64,000 bases of DNA, taken from Tepidiformaceae bacterium (GTDB lineage: Bacteria; Chloroflexota; Dehalococcoidia; Tepidiformales; Tepidiformaceae). The position numbers were made by a program, and so were the translations under genes. Below are positions 42,294 to 50,330 of this stretch, in pieces (the stretch's first letter is position 1; each line of letters opens with the position of its first letter). A model generated the notes under the pieces. It worked only from the letters and a program-made list of their open reading frames with translations. It did no database searches and was not told the DNA's origin. The DNA lies in NCBI GenBank assembly GCA_958295975.1, contig OY282446.1, positions 721,289-785,288 on the forward strand, read 5' to 3'.

Positions 42294-44933
42294 ATGGCCA
42301 TCGAATCCGAATCCCCCATCCGCACCCACGAAGTGGAGATCGGGGGCAAGCCCCTGCTCATCCAGTACGGGGCGCTGGCGGGGCTGGCCAACGGGGCCGT
42401 CACCGTGCGCCAGGGCGACACCATCGTGCTGGTCACGGCCTGCATGGCGGACCCGCGCGAGGGCATCGATTTCTTCCCCCTCACGGTCGATTACGAAGAG
42501 CGGCTCTACGCCGTGGGCAAGATCCCGGGCGGGTTCCCGCGGCGCGAGGGGCGGCCCTCCTCCGACGGCATCCTGGCCATGCGGCTGACGGACCGCTCGC
42601 TCCGCCCGCTCTTCCCCAGGGGCTTCCGCAACGAGGTGCAGATCGTGGCGACGACGCTGTCGTCGGACCGCGAGCACCAGCCGGACACGCTCATCACGGT
42701 GGGCGCGAGCGCGGCCCTGAGCATCAGCGACATCCCCTTCAACGGGCCCGTGAGCAGCGTGCGCGTGGCGCGCGTGAACGGCGAGCTGGTCGTGAACCCG
42801 ACCTTCGCGGAGGCAGAGGCGGGCGACCTGGACCTGATCGTGGCGGGCACGAAGGACGCCGTGATGATGGTGGAGGCGGGGGCCTCGGAGGCGCCCGAGG
42901 AGGCCGTGATCGAGGCCATGGAGCTGGCCATGGAGGCGAACGCCGCCATCAATGGCCTGATCGAGGAGATGGCGGCGGAGGCCGCCCCCGAAAAGAAGGC
43001 GTACACGCCCGCGACGGGGAACGAGGAGGCCGAGGAGGCCGTGCGCGAGGCGCTGGCGGGGGCGCTGGACGAGGTGGTGGAGAACGCCGCCAGCGAACGC
43101 AGCGAGGCCAACCGCCAGCTGCGGCGCGAGCTGACGGAACGGTTCGGGGAGCGCTTCCAGCCGCGCGAGGTGGGCGACGGGCTGTACGCGGTGATCAAGC
43201 AGGCGATGCGGGCGCGCATCCTGGACGAGGACCGTCGCGCGGACGGGCGCGCGTCCACGGAGATTCGCCCGCTCGACATCCACGCGGGCACGCTGCCGCG
43301 CACGCACGGGTCGGGGCTGTTCAAGCGGGGCGAGACGCAGGTGCTGACGATCGCCACGCTGGGCGGGCTGAACATGGCGCAGAAGCTGGACACGCTCTCG
43401 CCGGACGAGTCGAAGCGCTACATGCACCACTACAACTTCCCGCCCTATTCGGTGGGCGAGGCGCGGCCCATGCGCGGCGCGGGGCGGCGCGAGATCGGGC
43501 ACGGGGCGCTGGCCGAGCGCGCGCTCCTGCCCGTCATTCCGCCGGAGACGGAGTTCCCCTACGCCCTGCGGCTGGTGAGCGAGGTGCTCTCCTCCAACGG
43601 CTCCACGTCGATGGCCAGCGTGTGCGGCAGCACGCTCGCGCTGATGGACGCGGGCGTGCCCATCGCCGCGCCCGTGGCGGGCATCGCCATGGGCCTGATC
43701 ATGGGGGAGGACGGCGAGTACGCCGTGCTCACGGACATCGCCGGGCAGGAAGACTTCATGGGCGACATGGACTTCAAGGTGGCGGGCACGGCGGCGGGCA
43801 TCACCGCCCTGCAGATGGACATCAAGATCGGCGGCGTCTCGCGGGAGCTGCTGGAATCGGCGCTGGAGCAGGCGCGGGAGGCGCGCCTCTTCCTGCTGGA
43901 GCGCATGGCGGAGGTGATCGGGAAGCCGCGCGCGGCCGTCTCCGAACACGCCCCCAAGGTCTCCATCATCAAGATCGACCAGGAGCAGATCGGCACGGTG
44001 ATCGGGCCGGGCGGGCGCGTCATCCGCAAGATCCAGGAGGATTCGGGCGGGGCCAACGTGGACATCCAGGAGGACGGCACGATCTTCGTCTCCGCCGTGG
44101 AGGCGGCGACGGCGGACGCGGCCATCCGCATGATCGAGGGGCTGACGAAGGAGATCCGCGTGGGCGAGACCTACACCGGCCCCGTCACGCGCATCCTCAA
44201 CTTCGGCGCCTTCGTCGAGATTCTGCCGGGCAAGGACGGCCTCGTGCACATCTCCGAGCTGAGCGAGGACCGCCTCGACCGCGTGGAGGACGCCGTCTCC
44301 GTGGGCGACGAGCTGACGGTGACGGTGACCGAGATCGACTCGCTGGGGCGCGTGAACCTGAGCGCCCGCAGCGGGCGCGTGGGCGCGGCCCCCGAAGGCG
44401 GCGAACGCCCGCGCGAGCGCGAGCGCGAACGTCCGCGGGGGCGTGAGCGGGAACGCGAACGGGAACGCCCGCGCGATCGTGACCGCGACCGCGACCGGGG
44501 ACGCGAGCGGGGGGAGCGTGAGCGCCCGCGCGATCGCGGCCCCGCCGCCGCCCGCCCCGAACGCCCCGAACGCCCCGAACGCCCGCGCCGCCCCGTGCGC
44601 GAGCCGGAGGACGACCTGGACGAGGCCCCCATCGGGGCCAGCGCCGACGGCGACTACGAGGACGCGACGGACGGCGGCGACGACGGGGCGCGGGCGGACG
44701 AGCGCGGGGACGACGCGCCGCGGCGGCGCAGGCGGCGGCGCTCCCCCCGTGGCGGCGGCGAGGAAGCCCCCCGCCAGCCCGTGCAGCGCGAAATCGGCGG
44801 GGCCGCGGGACGGCGGGGCGGCGCGAGCCGCGGCTGGACGCGCCGCAGCGCCCCGAGCGACGGCGGGCTGCCCCCCGCTCCCCCGCCCCCGCCCCGCCGC
44901 GGGCTCGGCGGTGGCGGCGACTACGAGGACTAG
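42294..44933 (+). CDS. pnp: polyribonucleotide nucleotidyltransferase with long Arg-rich tail
   Basis: 879 residues from ATG 42294 (a GTG two codons earlier is possible). Two RNase PH domains (about 12-140 and 310-545), a KH domain (IGTVIGPGGRVIRKIQ, about 565) and an S1 domain (GETYTGPVTRILNFGAFVEI, about 625-695). PNPases usually end near 700-720. Here ~170 extra residues follow, full of RERERPRD, PERPERP and an acidic-then-RRRRRRRSPRGGGEE stretch. This disordered tail probably binds RNA or helps form a degradosome. Convergent with glnA. Confidence 0.96.
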   Translation: MAIESESPIRTHEVEIGGKPLLIQYGALAGLANGAVTVRQGDTIVLVTACMADPREGIDFFPLTVDYEERLYAVGKIPGGFPRREGRPSSDGILAMRLTDRSLRPLFPRGFRNEVQIVATTLSSDREHQPDTLITVGASAALSISDIPFNGPVSSVRVARVNGELVVNPTFAEAEAGDLDLIVAGTKDAVMMVEAGASEAPEEAVIEAMELAMEANAAINGLIEEMAAEAAPEKKAYTPATGNEEAEEAVREALAGALDEVVENAASERSEANRQLRRELTERFGERFQPREVGDGLYAVIKQAMRARILDEDRRADGRASTEIRPLDIHAGTLPRTHGSGLFKRGETQVLTIATLGGLNMAQKLDTLSPDESKRYMHHYNFPPYSVGEARPMRGAGRREIGHGALAERALLPVIPPETEFPYALRLVSEVLSSNGSTSMASVCGSTLALMDAGVPIAAPVAGIAMGLIMGEDGEYAVLTDIAGQEDFMGDMDFKVAGTAAGITALQMDIKIGGVSRELLESALEQAREARLFLLERMAEVIGKPRAAVSEHAPKVSIIKIDQEQIGTVIGPGGRVIRKIQEDSGGANVDIQEDGTIFVSAVEAATADAAIRMIEGLTKEIRVGETYTGPVTRILNFGAFVEILPGKDGLVHISELSEDRLDRVEDAVSVGDELTVTVTEIDSLGRVNLSARSGRVGAAPEGGERPRERERERPRGRERERERERPRDRDRDRDRGRERGERERPRDRGPAAARPERPERPERPRRPVREPEDDLDEAPIGASADGDYEDATDGGDDGARADERGDDAPRRRRRRRSPRGGGEEAPRQPVQREIGGAAGRRGGASRGWTRRSAPSDGGLPPAPPPPPRRGLGGGGDYED

Positions 44934-44943
44934 CGCCGGGCGT

Positions 44944-44976
44944 CATGGCCGCCTCCCCGCGCGGGGGGCGGCCATG
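44944..44976. terminator. bidirectional terminator between pnp and glnA
   Basis: CATGGCCGCC(T)CCCC and GGGGGGCGGCCATG form a stem of about 14 bp with one bulged base and a short GCGC loop. It sits in the 53-bp gap between two convergent genes. Confidence 0.65.
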
Positions 44977-44987
44977 GCGGCTTCGGC

Positions 44988-46310
44988 CTAGAGGCGGGGC
45001 AGGTACTCCGCCAGCTCGAAGTCGGAGACGTGGCGCTGGTAGCGCTCCCACTCGACGCGCTTGCTCTCCAGCAGCGTCTCGAAGACGTGGTCGCCGAGGG
45101 CGGCGCGCACGAGGGCGGACGCGGACGCGGCCTCGATGGCCTCGCCCAGCGTGCCCGGCAGGGTGGCGATGCCGCGGGCGGCGCGCTCCCCGTCCGTCAT
45201 CTCGAACACGTTCTCCTCGACGGGCGGCGGCAGGGGGCGCTCGCGCTCGATGCCGTCGAGGCCCGCGGCCAGCATGACGGCGAAGGCGAAGTAGGGGTTG
45301 CAGGCGGGATCGGGGGAGCGGTACTCGACGCGCGTGTGCGTCTCGTCGCCGGGGGAGTACTGGGGGATGCGCACGAGGTCGCTGCGGTTGCGCCGCCCCC
45401 AGCTGAGGTAGACGGGGGCGTCGAAGCCGGGGCGCAGGCGCTTGTAGCTGTTCACCCACTGGTTGGTGACGAGCGTGAGGGCGCGGGCGTGTTCCAGCAG
45501 CCCCGCCACGTAGCCCCTGGCGAGGGCGCTCAGGTGGTACTCGGCGGCGGCGTCGAAGAAGACGTTGCGCTCGCCCGCGAAGAGCGACTGGTGGACGTGC
45601 ATGCCGCTGCCGTCCTGGTCGGGGAGGGGCTTGGGCATGAAGGAGGCGTAGACGCCGTTGGCGGCGGCGATCTCCTTGACCACGGCGCGGTAGGTCATGG
45701 CGTTGTCGGCCATGGTGAGGGCGTCGGTGTAGCGCAGGGCGATCTCGTGCTGGCCGTGGGCGACCTCGTGGTGGCTGGATTCGACCTCGATGCCCATGGC
45801 GCTGAGCGTGAGCACGGTGTCGCGGCGCAGGTCGGAGCCCTCGTCCGCGATCTGGTCGAAGTAGCCGCCGCGGTCGAGGGGCTCGGCGGCGCGGTCGTCG
45901 CGGAAGTAGAAGTACTCCAGCTCGGGGCTGACGTAGAAGGTGTAGCCGAGGGCGCGGGCGCGTTCGAGCTGGCGGCGGAGGACGCCGCGGGGGTCGCCCG
46001 CGAAGGGCTGGCCGTCGGGCAGGTGGATGTCGCAGAACATGCGGGCCACGCCCTGTTCGCGGGGGCGCCAGGGGACCAGCTGGAAGGTGGCCGGATCGGG
46101 GCGCGCGAGCATGTCCGACTCGTGGATGCGGGCGAAGCCCTCGATGCTGGAGCCGTCGAAGCCCATGCCCTCGTCGAGCGCCTTCTCCAGTTCGCCGACG
46201 GTGATCTGCAGGCTCTTGAGGGTGCCCGTGATGTCGGTGAACCAGAGGCGCACGAATTTGACGTCGTGTTCGCGGCACGCGGAGATGACGTAGCTGGCCG
46301 GTTCGCTCAT
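44988..46310 (-). CDS. glnA: glutamine synthetase type I
   Basis: 440 residues, the short GSI-alpha length. FVRLWFTDITGTLKS and DGMGFDGSSIEGFA-type opening, PELEYFYF metal ligand region, QHEIALRY, GSGMHVHQSLF (ATP and ammonium site) and NPYFAFAVMLAAGLDGI. It assimilates ammonium into glutamine. The adenylylation Tyr region of GSI-beta is not evident. A GTAAC-N6-GTAAC box lies 49-64 nt upstream, suggesting nitrogen control. Confidence 0.96.
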   Translation of the reverse strand: MSEPASYVISACREHDVKFVRLWFTDITGTLKSLQITVGELEKALDEGMGFDGSSIEGFARIHESDMLARPDPATFQLVPWRPREQGVARMFCDIHLPDGQPFAGDPRGVLRRQLERARALGYTFYVSPELEYFYFRDDRAAEPLDRGGYFDQIADEGSDLRRDTVLTLSAMGIEVESSHHEVAHGQHEIALRYTDALTMADNAMTYRAVVKEIAAANGVYASFMPKPLPDQDGSGMHVHQSLFAGERNVFFDAAAEYHLSALARGYVAGLLEHARALTLVTNQWVNSYKRLRPGFDAPVYLSWGRRNRSDLVRIPQYSPGDETHTRVEYRSPDPACNPYFAFAVMLAAGLDGIERERPLPPPVEENVFEMTDGERAARGIATLPGTLGEAIEAASASALVRAALGDHVFETLLESKRVEWERYQRHVSDFELAEYLPRL

Positions 46311-46358
46311 GGTCCCGCCCCGCGGCCTGGCGCCGCGCGCCCAGCGTAGGCGGGCGAT

Positions 46359-46374
46359 GTTACGGGCCGGTTAC
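46359..46374 (-). promoter_or_regulatory. GlnR-like box upstream of glnA
   Basis: Minus-strand sequence GTAAC-CGGCCC-GTAAC matches the actinobacterial GlnR pattern GTnAC-n6-GnAAC exactly. The 11-bp repeat spacing also suits OmpR-family dimers. It overlaps the stop codon of the upstream MBL gene. A regulator is not in the window. Confidence 0.4.
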
Positions 46375-47045
46375 GGGGCTTCCCCGGCGGCCTCGCGGCG
46401 CTGGCGGAGCCAGTCGCGCACGAAGGGGTTGTGCTCCCGCTCGAAGGCGATGGTGGTCTCCTCCATGTGGCCGGGCAGGACGATCGTGTCGTCGGGCAGG
46501 GAGAGGAGCCCGCCGGTGATGCTGCGCATCTCGCGGTCGAAGTCGCCGCCGGGCAGGTCGGTGCGCCCGATGGAGCCGCGGAAGAGCGTGTCGCCGCTGA
46601 AGAGGAGGCCCTCGGCGTAGTAGCTGAGGCTGCCGGGGGTGTGGCCGGGGGTGGCGATGGCGCGCAGCTTGAGGCCCGCCACCTCCACCTCGTCGCCGTC
46701 CGTCACGAAGGCGTCGGGGTCGGGCGGGCCCTCGCCGTCGCCGACGCCGAAGCCGCGCCAGCCGGTGCGGAGCAGGCCGAGGTCGTCCGCGTGGAGCAGG
46801 AATTGCGCGCCGGTGGCCTCGCGCACGCCGCGCACGCCTAGAATGTGGTCCACGTGCGCGTGCGAGTTCGCGATCGCCTTGATGGTCACGCCCATGTCGC
46901 GGGCGAGGGCGAGCACTTCGTCGGGCTGGTCGCCGGGGTCGATGCAGACGGCCTCGCCGGTGCGGCGGTTGCCCACGACCCAGCAGTTTTCGGCGAAGAC
47001 GCCGACGACGATGCCGCGCACCATGATTTCGTTAGCCACATCCAT
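46371..47045 (-). CDS. metallo-beta-lactamase-fold hydrolase (glyoxalase II-like)
   Basis: 224 residues. Zinc ligands H62-x-H64-x-D66-H67 (SHAHVDH), then H in TPGHTPGS, D in FSGDTLF and H in LPGHMEET, the full binuclear site. It fits the YcbL/glyoxalase II-type thioesterase group; substrate unknown. Divergent from the TSUP gene and directly upstream of glnA on the same strand. Confidence 0.92.
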   Translation of the reverse strand: MDVANEIMVRGIVVGVFAENCWVVGNRRTGEAVCIDPGDQPDEVLALARDMGVTIKAIANSHAHVDHILGVRGVREATGAQFLLHADDLGLLRTGWRGFGVGDGEGPPDPDAFVTDGDEVEVAGLKLRAIATPGHTPGSLSYYAEGLLFSGDTLFRGSIGRTDLPGGDFDREMRSITGGLLSLPDDTIVLPGHMEETTIAFEREHNPFVRDWLRQRREAAGEAP

Positions 47046-47095
47046 GTTCCTACCTTCGGCGCGCGCGGCGGCCCCGTCAACCGGCGGGGCGGCGC

Positions 47096-47824
47096 GTGAG
47101 CGCGGGCGATCTGGCGCTGGCGGCGGGATGCGCGGCGCTGGCCGCGCTGCCCATGAACGTGACCGGCTTCGGCTTCGGGCTGGTGCTCGCGCCTCTGCTG
47201 CTGATCGTGCTCGAGCCGGGCGACGTGGTGGTGGCGGTGAACGCGCTGGCGATGTTCACGGCGGCGAACGTGGCCTGGCGCTGGCGGACGCGCATCGCGT
47301 GGTCCACGGCGCGGCCCCTGTTCCTCTCGGCGCTGGCGGGGATGCCGGTGGGGCTGGCGCTGCTGCTGGTGGCGAACGCGCGCGTGCTGGAGGCGCTGAT
47401 CGGGGTGGCGGTGCTGGGCGGCACGGTGGCGCTCGCGCGCGGCTTCCGCGTCGGCGGGGGCGCGACGATGGCGCTGGCGGCGGGCACGCTGAGCGGGATG
47501 CTCCGCACCAGTACGAGCGCGGCGGGGCCGCCCGTCATCATCTACCTGCAGGGCCGCGGGCTGCCGCCGGAGACGTTCCGCGCGACGGGGTCGTGCTACG
47601 TGGCGGCCACGAGCCTGGTGGCGGTGGCGCTCTTCGCGGGCACGGGGCGGTTCAGCGCGGATGCGGGCCTGACCGTGCTGGCGGGGCTGCCCGGGCTGAT
47701 CGCGGGGAGCTTCGCCGGGGCCCTGCTGGCCCGGCGCGTGGACGCGACGTGGTTCCGCCGCGTCGTGACGGCGCTGCTGCTGGCGAGCGCCGTGAGCGTG
47801 CTCGTGGCCGCCATCGCGGGCTGA
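47096..47824 (+). CDS. TSUP (TauE/SafE) family membrane transporter
   Basis: 242 residues from GTG 47096, seven to eight membrane segments. The first half has AALPMNVTGFGFGLVLAPLLL and the second GGGATMALAAGTLSGMLRTSTSAAGPPVIIYLQ, the conserved repeated pattern of this family. Members move sulfite, sulfoacetate or other organosulfur/organic anions; substrate unknown. Confidence 0.88.
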   Translation: MSAGDLALAAGCAALAALPMNVTGFGFGLVLAPLLLIVLEPGDVVVAVNALAMFTAANVAWRWRTRIAWSTARPLFLSALAGMPVGLALLLVANARVLEALIGVAVLGGTVALARGFRVGGGATMALAAGTLSGMLRTSTSAAGPPVIIYLQGRGLPPETFRATGSCYVAATSLVAVALFAGTGRFSADAGLTVLAGLPGLIAGSFAGALLARRVDATWFRRVVTALLLASAVSVLVAAIAG

Positions 47825-47835
47825 GGCGCGGCGGC

Positions 47836-48444
47836 TCAGTCGCTGCTGAAGGGGAGTTCAGCGGACTCCACGCGGCGGCCCTGGCTCTGGTGGACGCGGG
47901 CGATGGCCTCGGGCTCGGACTCGTGCACGGTGGTGGTCTTCTGGCCGCGGGTCATGGCGATGACGCCCGTGCGCGAGAGTTCGCGGATGCCGTAGGGCTC
48001 GCACATGCGGATGAGGCCGTTGATCTTGTCCGCGTCGCCCACCGCCTGCAGCACGAGCGAGCCGGTGGCCATGTCCACCACGTCGGCGCGGAAGACGCCC
48101 GCGATTTCGAGCAGCTCGTGGCGGTTGACGTTGTTGCAGCGCACCTTGAGCAGGGCCAGCTCGCGCTCGACCGCGTCCTCGCTGGTGAGGTCGTTGACCT
48201 TGACCACGTCGACGAGCTTGTAGAGCTGCTTCTGCACCTGTTCGACGGGCGCGCCCGCGCCGTCGACGATGATGGTCATGCGGCTGAGGCCGGCGAATTC
48301 GCTGTGGCCGACGGCGAGGGATTCGATGTTGAAGCCGCGGCGGCGGAAGAGCCCGGCCACACGCTGCAGGACGCCGGGCTTGTCCTCGACGATGGCGACG
48401 ACGGTGTGGCGGCGGGGGCGCGCGCCGTTGGCGTTCAGGCTCAT
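47836..48444 (-). CDS. ilvN: acetolactate synthase regulatory (small) subunit
   Basis: 202 residues. N-terminal ACT domain (HTVVAIVEDKPGVLQRVAGLFRR then GFNIESLAVGHSE) and a C-terminal regulatory half beginning HELLEIAGVFRADVVD. It confers valine feedback control on IlvB. Its ATG overlaps the ilvB stop by 4 nt. Confidence 0.96.
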   Translation of the reverse strand: MSLNANGARPRRHTVVAIVEDKPGVLQRVAGLFRRRGFNIESLAVGHSEFAGLSRMTIIVDGAGAPVEQVQKQLYKLVDVVKVNDLTSEDAVERELALLKVRCNNVNRHELLEIAGVFRADVVDMATGSLVLQAVGDADKINGLIRMCEPYGIRELSRTGVIAMTRGQKTTTVHESEPEAIARVHQSQGRRVESAELPFSSD

Positions 48445-50132
48445 CGGGCCAGCTCCTTCGCGGGCGCCTCGATGGTCTCGGCGAGGGAGGCCCCGGCGGG
48501 CACCATGGGCCACACGTTCTCCTCCTGATCGACGTGGAAGTCGATGAGGATGGGGCCGTCCGTGGCGCGGGCCTCGCGGATGGCGGGGAGCACCTCGGCG
48601 CGGGTCTCGACGCGCAGGGCGGGGATGCCGTAGGCGGCGGCGAGGGCGCGGAAATCGGGCTGCGTGACGGCCACGGAGACGAAGTTCTCGTCGTAGAAGA
48701 GCTCCTGCCACTGGCGCACCATGCCGAGGTAGCCATTGTTCATGATGGCGATGCGCACGGGCAGGCGCTCGTCCACGCAGACGGCCAGCTCCTGCATGGT
48801 CATCTGGAAGCCGGCGTCGCCGCAGATGGCCCAGACCTCGGCGTCGGGGACGGCGATCTGGGCGCCGATGGCGGCGGGCAGCTCGAAGCCCATGGTGCCG
48901 AGGCCGCCGGAGGAGATGAGCTTGCGCGGGCTGTCGTAGAAGTAGTGCTGCCCGGCCCACATCTGGTGCTGGCCGACGCCCGTGGCGAGCACGGCGCGGC
49001 CCTCCGTTTCCTCGTAGAGGGCGCGGATGATCTGCTGCGGGATGAGGCGGCGCGTCTCGCGGATTTCGAGGCTGGGGTGCTCCTCGCGCACGCCGTCGAT
49101 CCAGCGCAGCCAGGGCGAGCGGTCGCGCGCCTCGAGGCGCTCGGCGAGGTCGGGCAGGACGCGCTTCACGTCGCCCACCACGGGCACGGCGGTGGGCAGG
49201 TTCTTGCCGATCTCGGCGGGGTCGATGTCGATGTGGACGATGGTGGCGCCGGGGTTGAAATCGCTGAAACGGCCCATGGCGCGGTCGTCGAAGCGCATGC
49301 CGATGCCCACGACCACGTCGGCCTCGTCGGCGGCCATGTTGGCGTGGTACATGCCGTGCATGCCGAGGAAGCCGTAGCTGAGGGGGTGGGTTTCGGGGAA
49401 GCCGCCGATGCCGAGGAAGGTGGTGATGACGGGGATGTCCGCCTTCTCCGCCAGGGCCACGAGCTCGTCCGTGGCCTCGCCCCAGACGACGCCGTGGCCG
49501 GCGATGACGATGGGGCGCTCGGCGGCGTTGATGGCCTCGGCGGCGCGGCGGATCATGCCCGCGTGGCCCCTCGTGGTGGGGCGGTAGCCGCGCAGGCTGA
49601 GCTCATCGGGCCACTCGAATTCGGCCTCCTCCTGGAACACGTCCTTGGGGATGTCGACGTGGACGGGGCCGGGGCGGCCGGTGCGGGCGATGTGGAAGGC
49701 CTCGCGCACGGCCATGGCGATGTTCTCCGCGCGCATGACGAGGTAGTTGTGCTTGGTGATGGGCTGCGTGATGCCGGTGATGTCCGCTTCCTGGAAGCCG
49801 TCCTTGCCGAGCAGGGTGCGGGCCACGTTGCCGGTGATGGCGACCATGGGGGTGGAATCGAGGAAGGAGGTGGCGATGCCGGTGACGAGGTTGGTGGCGC
49901 CGGGCCCGCTGGTGGCGAGGCAGACGCCGGTGCGCCCGGAGGCGCGGGCGAAGCCGTCGGCCATGTGGGCGGCGCCCTGTTCGTGGCGCACGAGCACGTG
50001 GCGGATGGCGGGGAACTGGGGAAGCGTGTCGTAGAGGGGCAGCACCACGCCGCCGGGGTAGCCGAAGATGGTGTCGGCGCCTTCCCGCTGGAGGCACTCC
50101 AGCAGGATCTGCGATCCCGTCATGCGAACCAT
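48441..50132 (-). CDS. ilvB: acetolactate synthase catalytic (large) subunit
   Basis: 563 residues from ATG 50132 (GAAGGA 8 nt upstream). Catalytic Glu in LVRHEQGAAHMADG, the FAD/substrate region, and the ThDP-Mg motif GDAGFQMTMQEL...IAIMNNGYLGM. It makes acetolactate or acetohydroxybutyrate in branched-chain amino acid synthesis. No ilvC follows; the operon here is only ilvBN. Confidence 0.97.
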   Translation of the reverse strand: MVRMTGSQILLECLQREGADTIFGYPGGVVLPLYDTLPQFPAIRHVLVRHEQGAAHMADGFARASGRTGVCLATSGPGATNLVTGIATSFLDSTPMVAITGNVARTLLGKDGFQEADITGITQPITKHNYLVMRAENIAMAVREAFHIARTGRPGPVHVDIPKDVFQEEAEFEWPDELSLRGYRPTTRGHAGMIRRAAEAINAAERPIVIAGHGVVWGEATDELVALAEKADIPVITTFLGIGGFPETHPLSYGFLGMHGMYHANMAADEADVVVGIGMRFDDRAMGRFSDFNPGATIVHIDIDPAEIGKNLPTAVPVVGDVKRVLPDLAERLEARDRSPWLRWIDGVREEHPSLEIRETRRLIPQQIIRALYEETEGRAVLATGVGQHQMWAGQHYFYDSPRKLISSGGLGTMGFELPAAIGAQIAVPDAEVWAICGDAGFQMTMQELAVCVDERLPVRIAIMNNGYLGMVRQWQELFYDENFVSVAVTQPDFRALAAAYGIPALRVETRAEVLPAIREARATDGPILIDFHVDQEENVWPMVPAGASLAETIEAPAKELAR

Positions 50133-50330
50133 GGGGCGAGTCCTTCCAACGGCTCCAGAGTGACCGGCCGGGCCCCGGTGGGGGCTGGCCGGCGCCTGTC
50201 GCGCCATGCGGTCGCGACGGCCCGGGAAGCGGCGGGGGCGCCGCGGCGCGGGCGTTCCGGCGGGCGGAGGCGCGGCCGGTAAGCCGCGGTCCCTCCAGTG
50301 AGCCGCCTCCAGCATAGGCGGCCGTCGCGC
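50133..50330 (-). other. ilvB leader region
   Basis: 198 bp between the LRR gene stop and ilvB. It contains TATGCT (50309 area) and, just after, GGAGGGACCGCGG, which matches the T-box core GGnACCGCG. No specifier stem can be drawn because the LRR coding sequence begins immediately upstream. Otherwise nothing recognisable. Confidence 0.35.
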
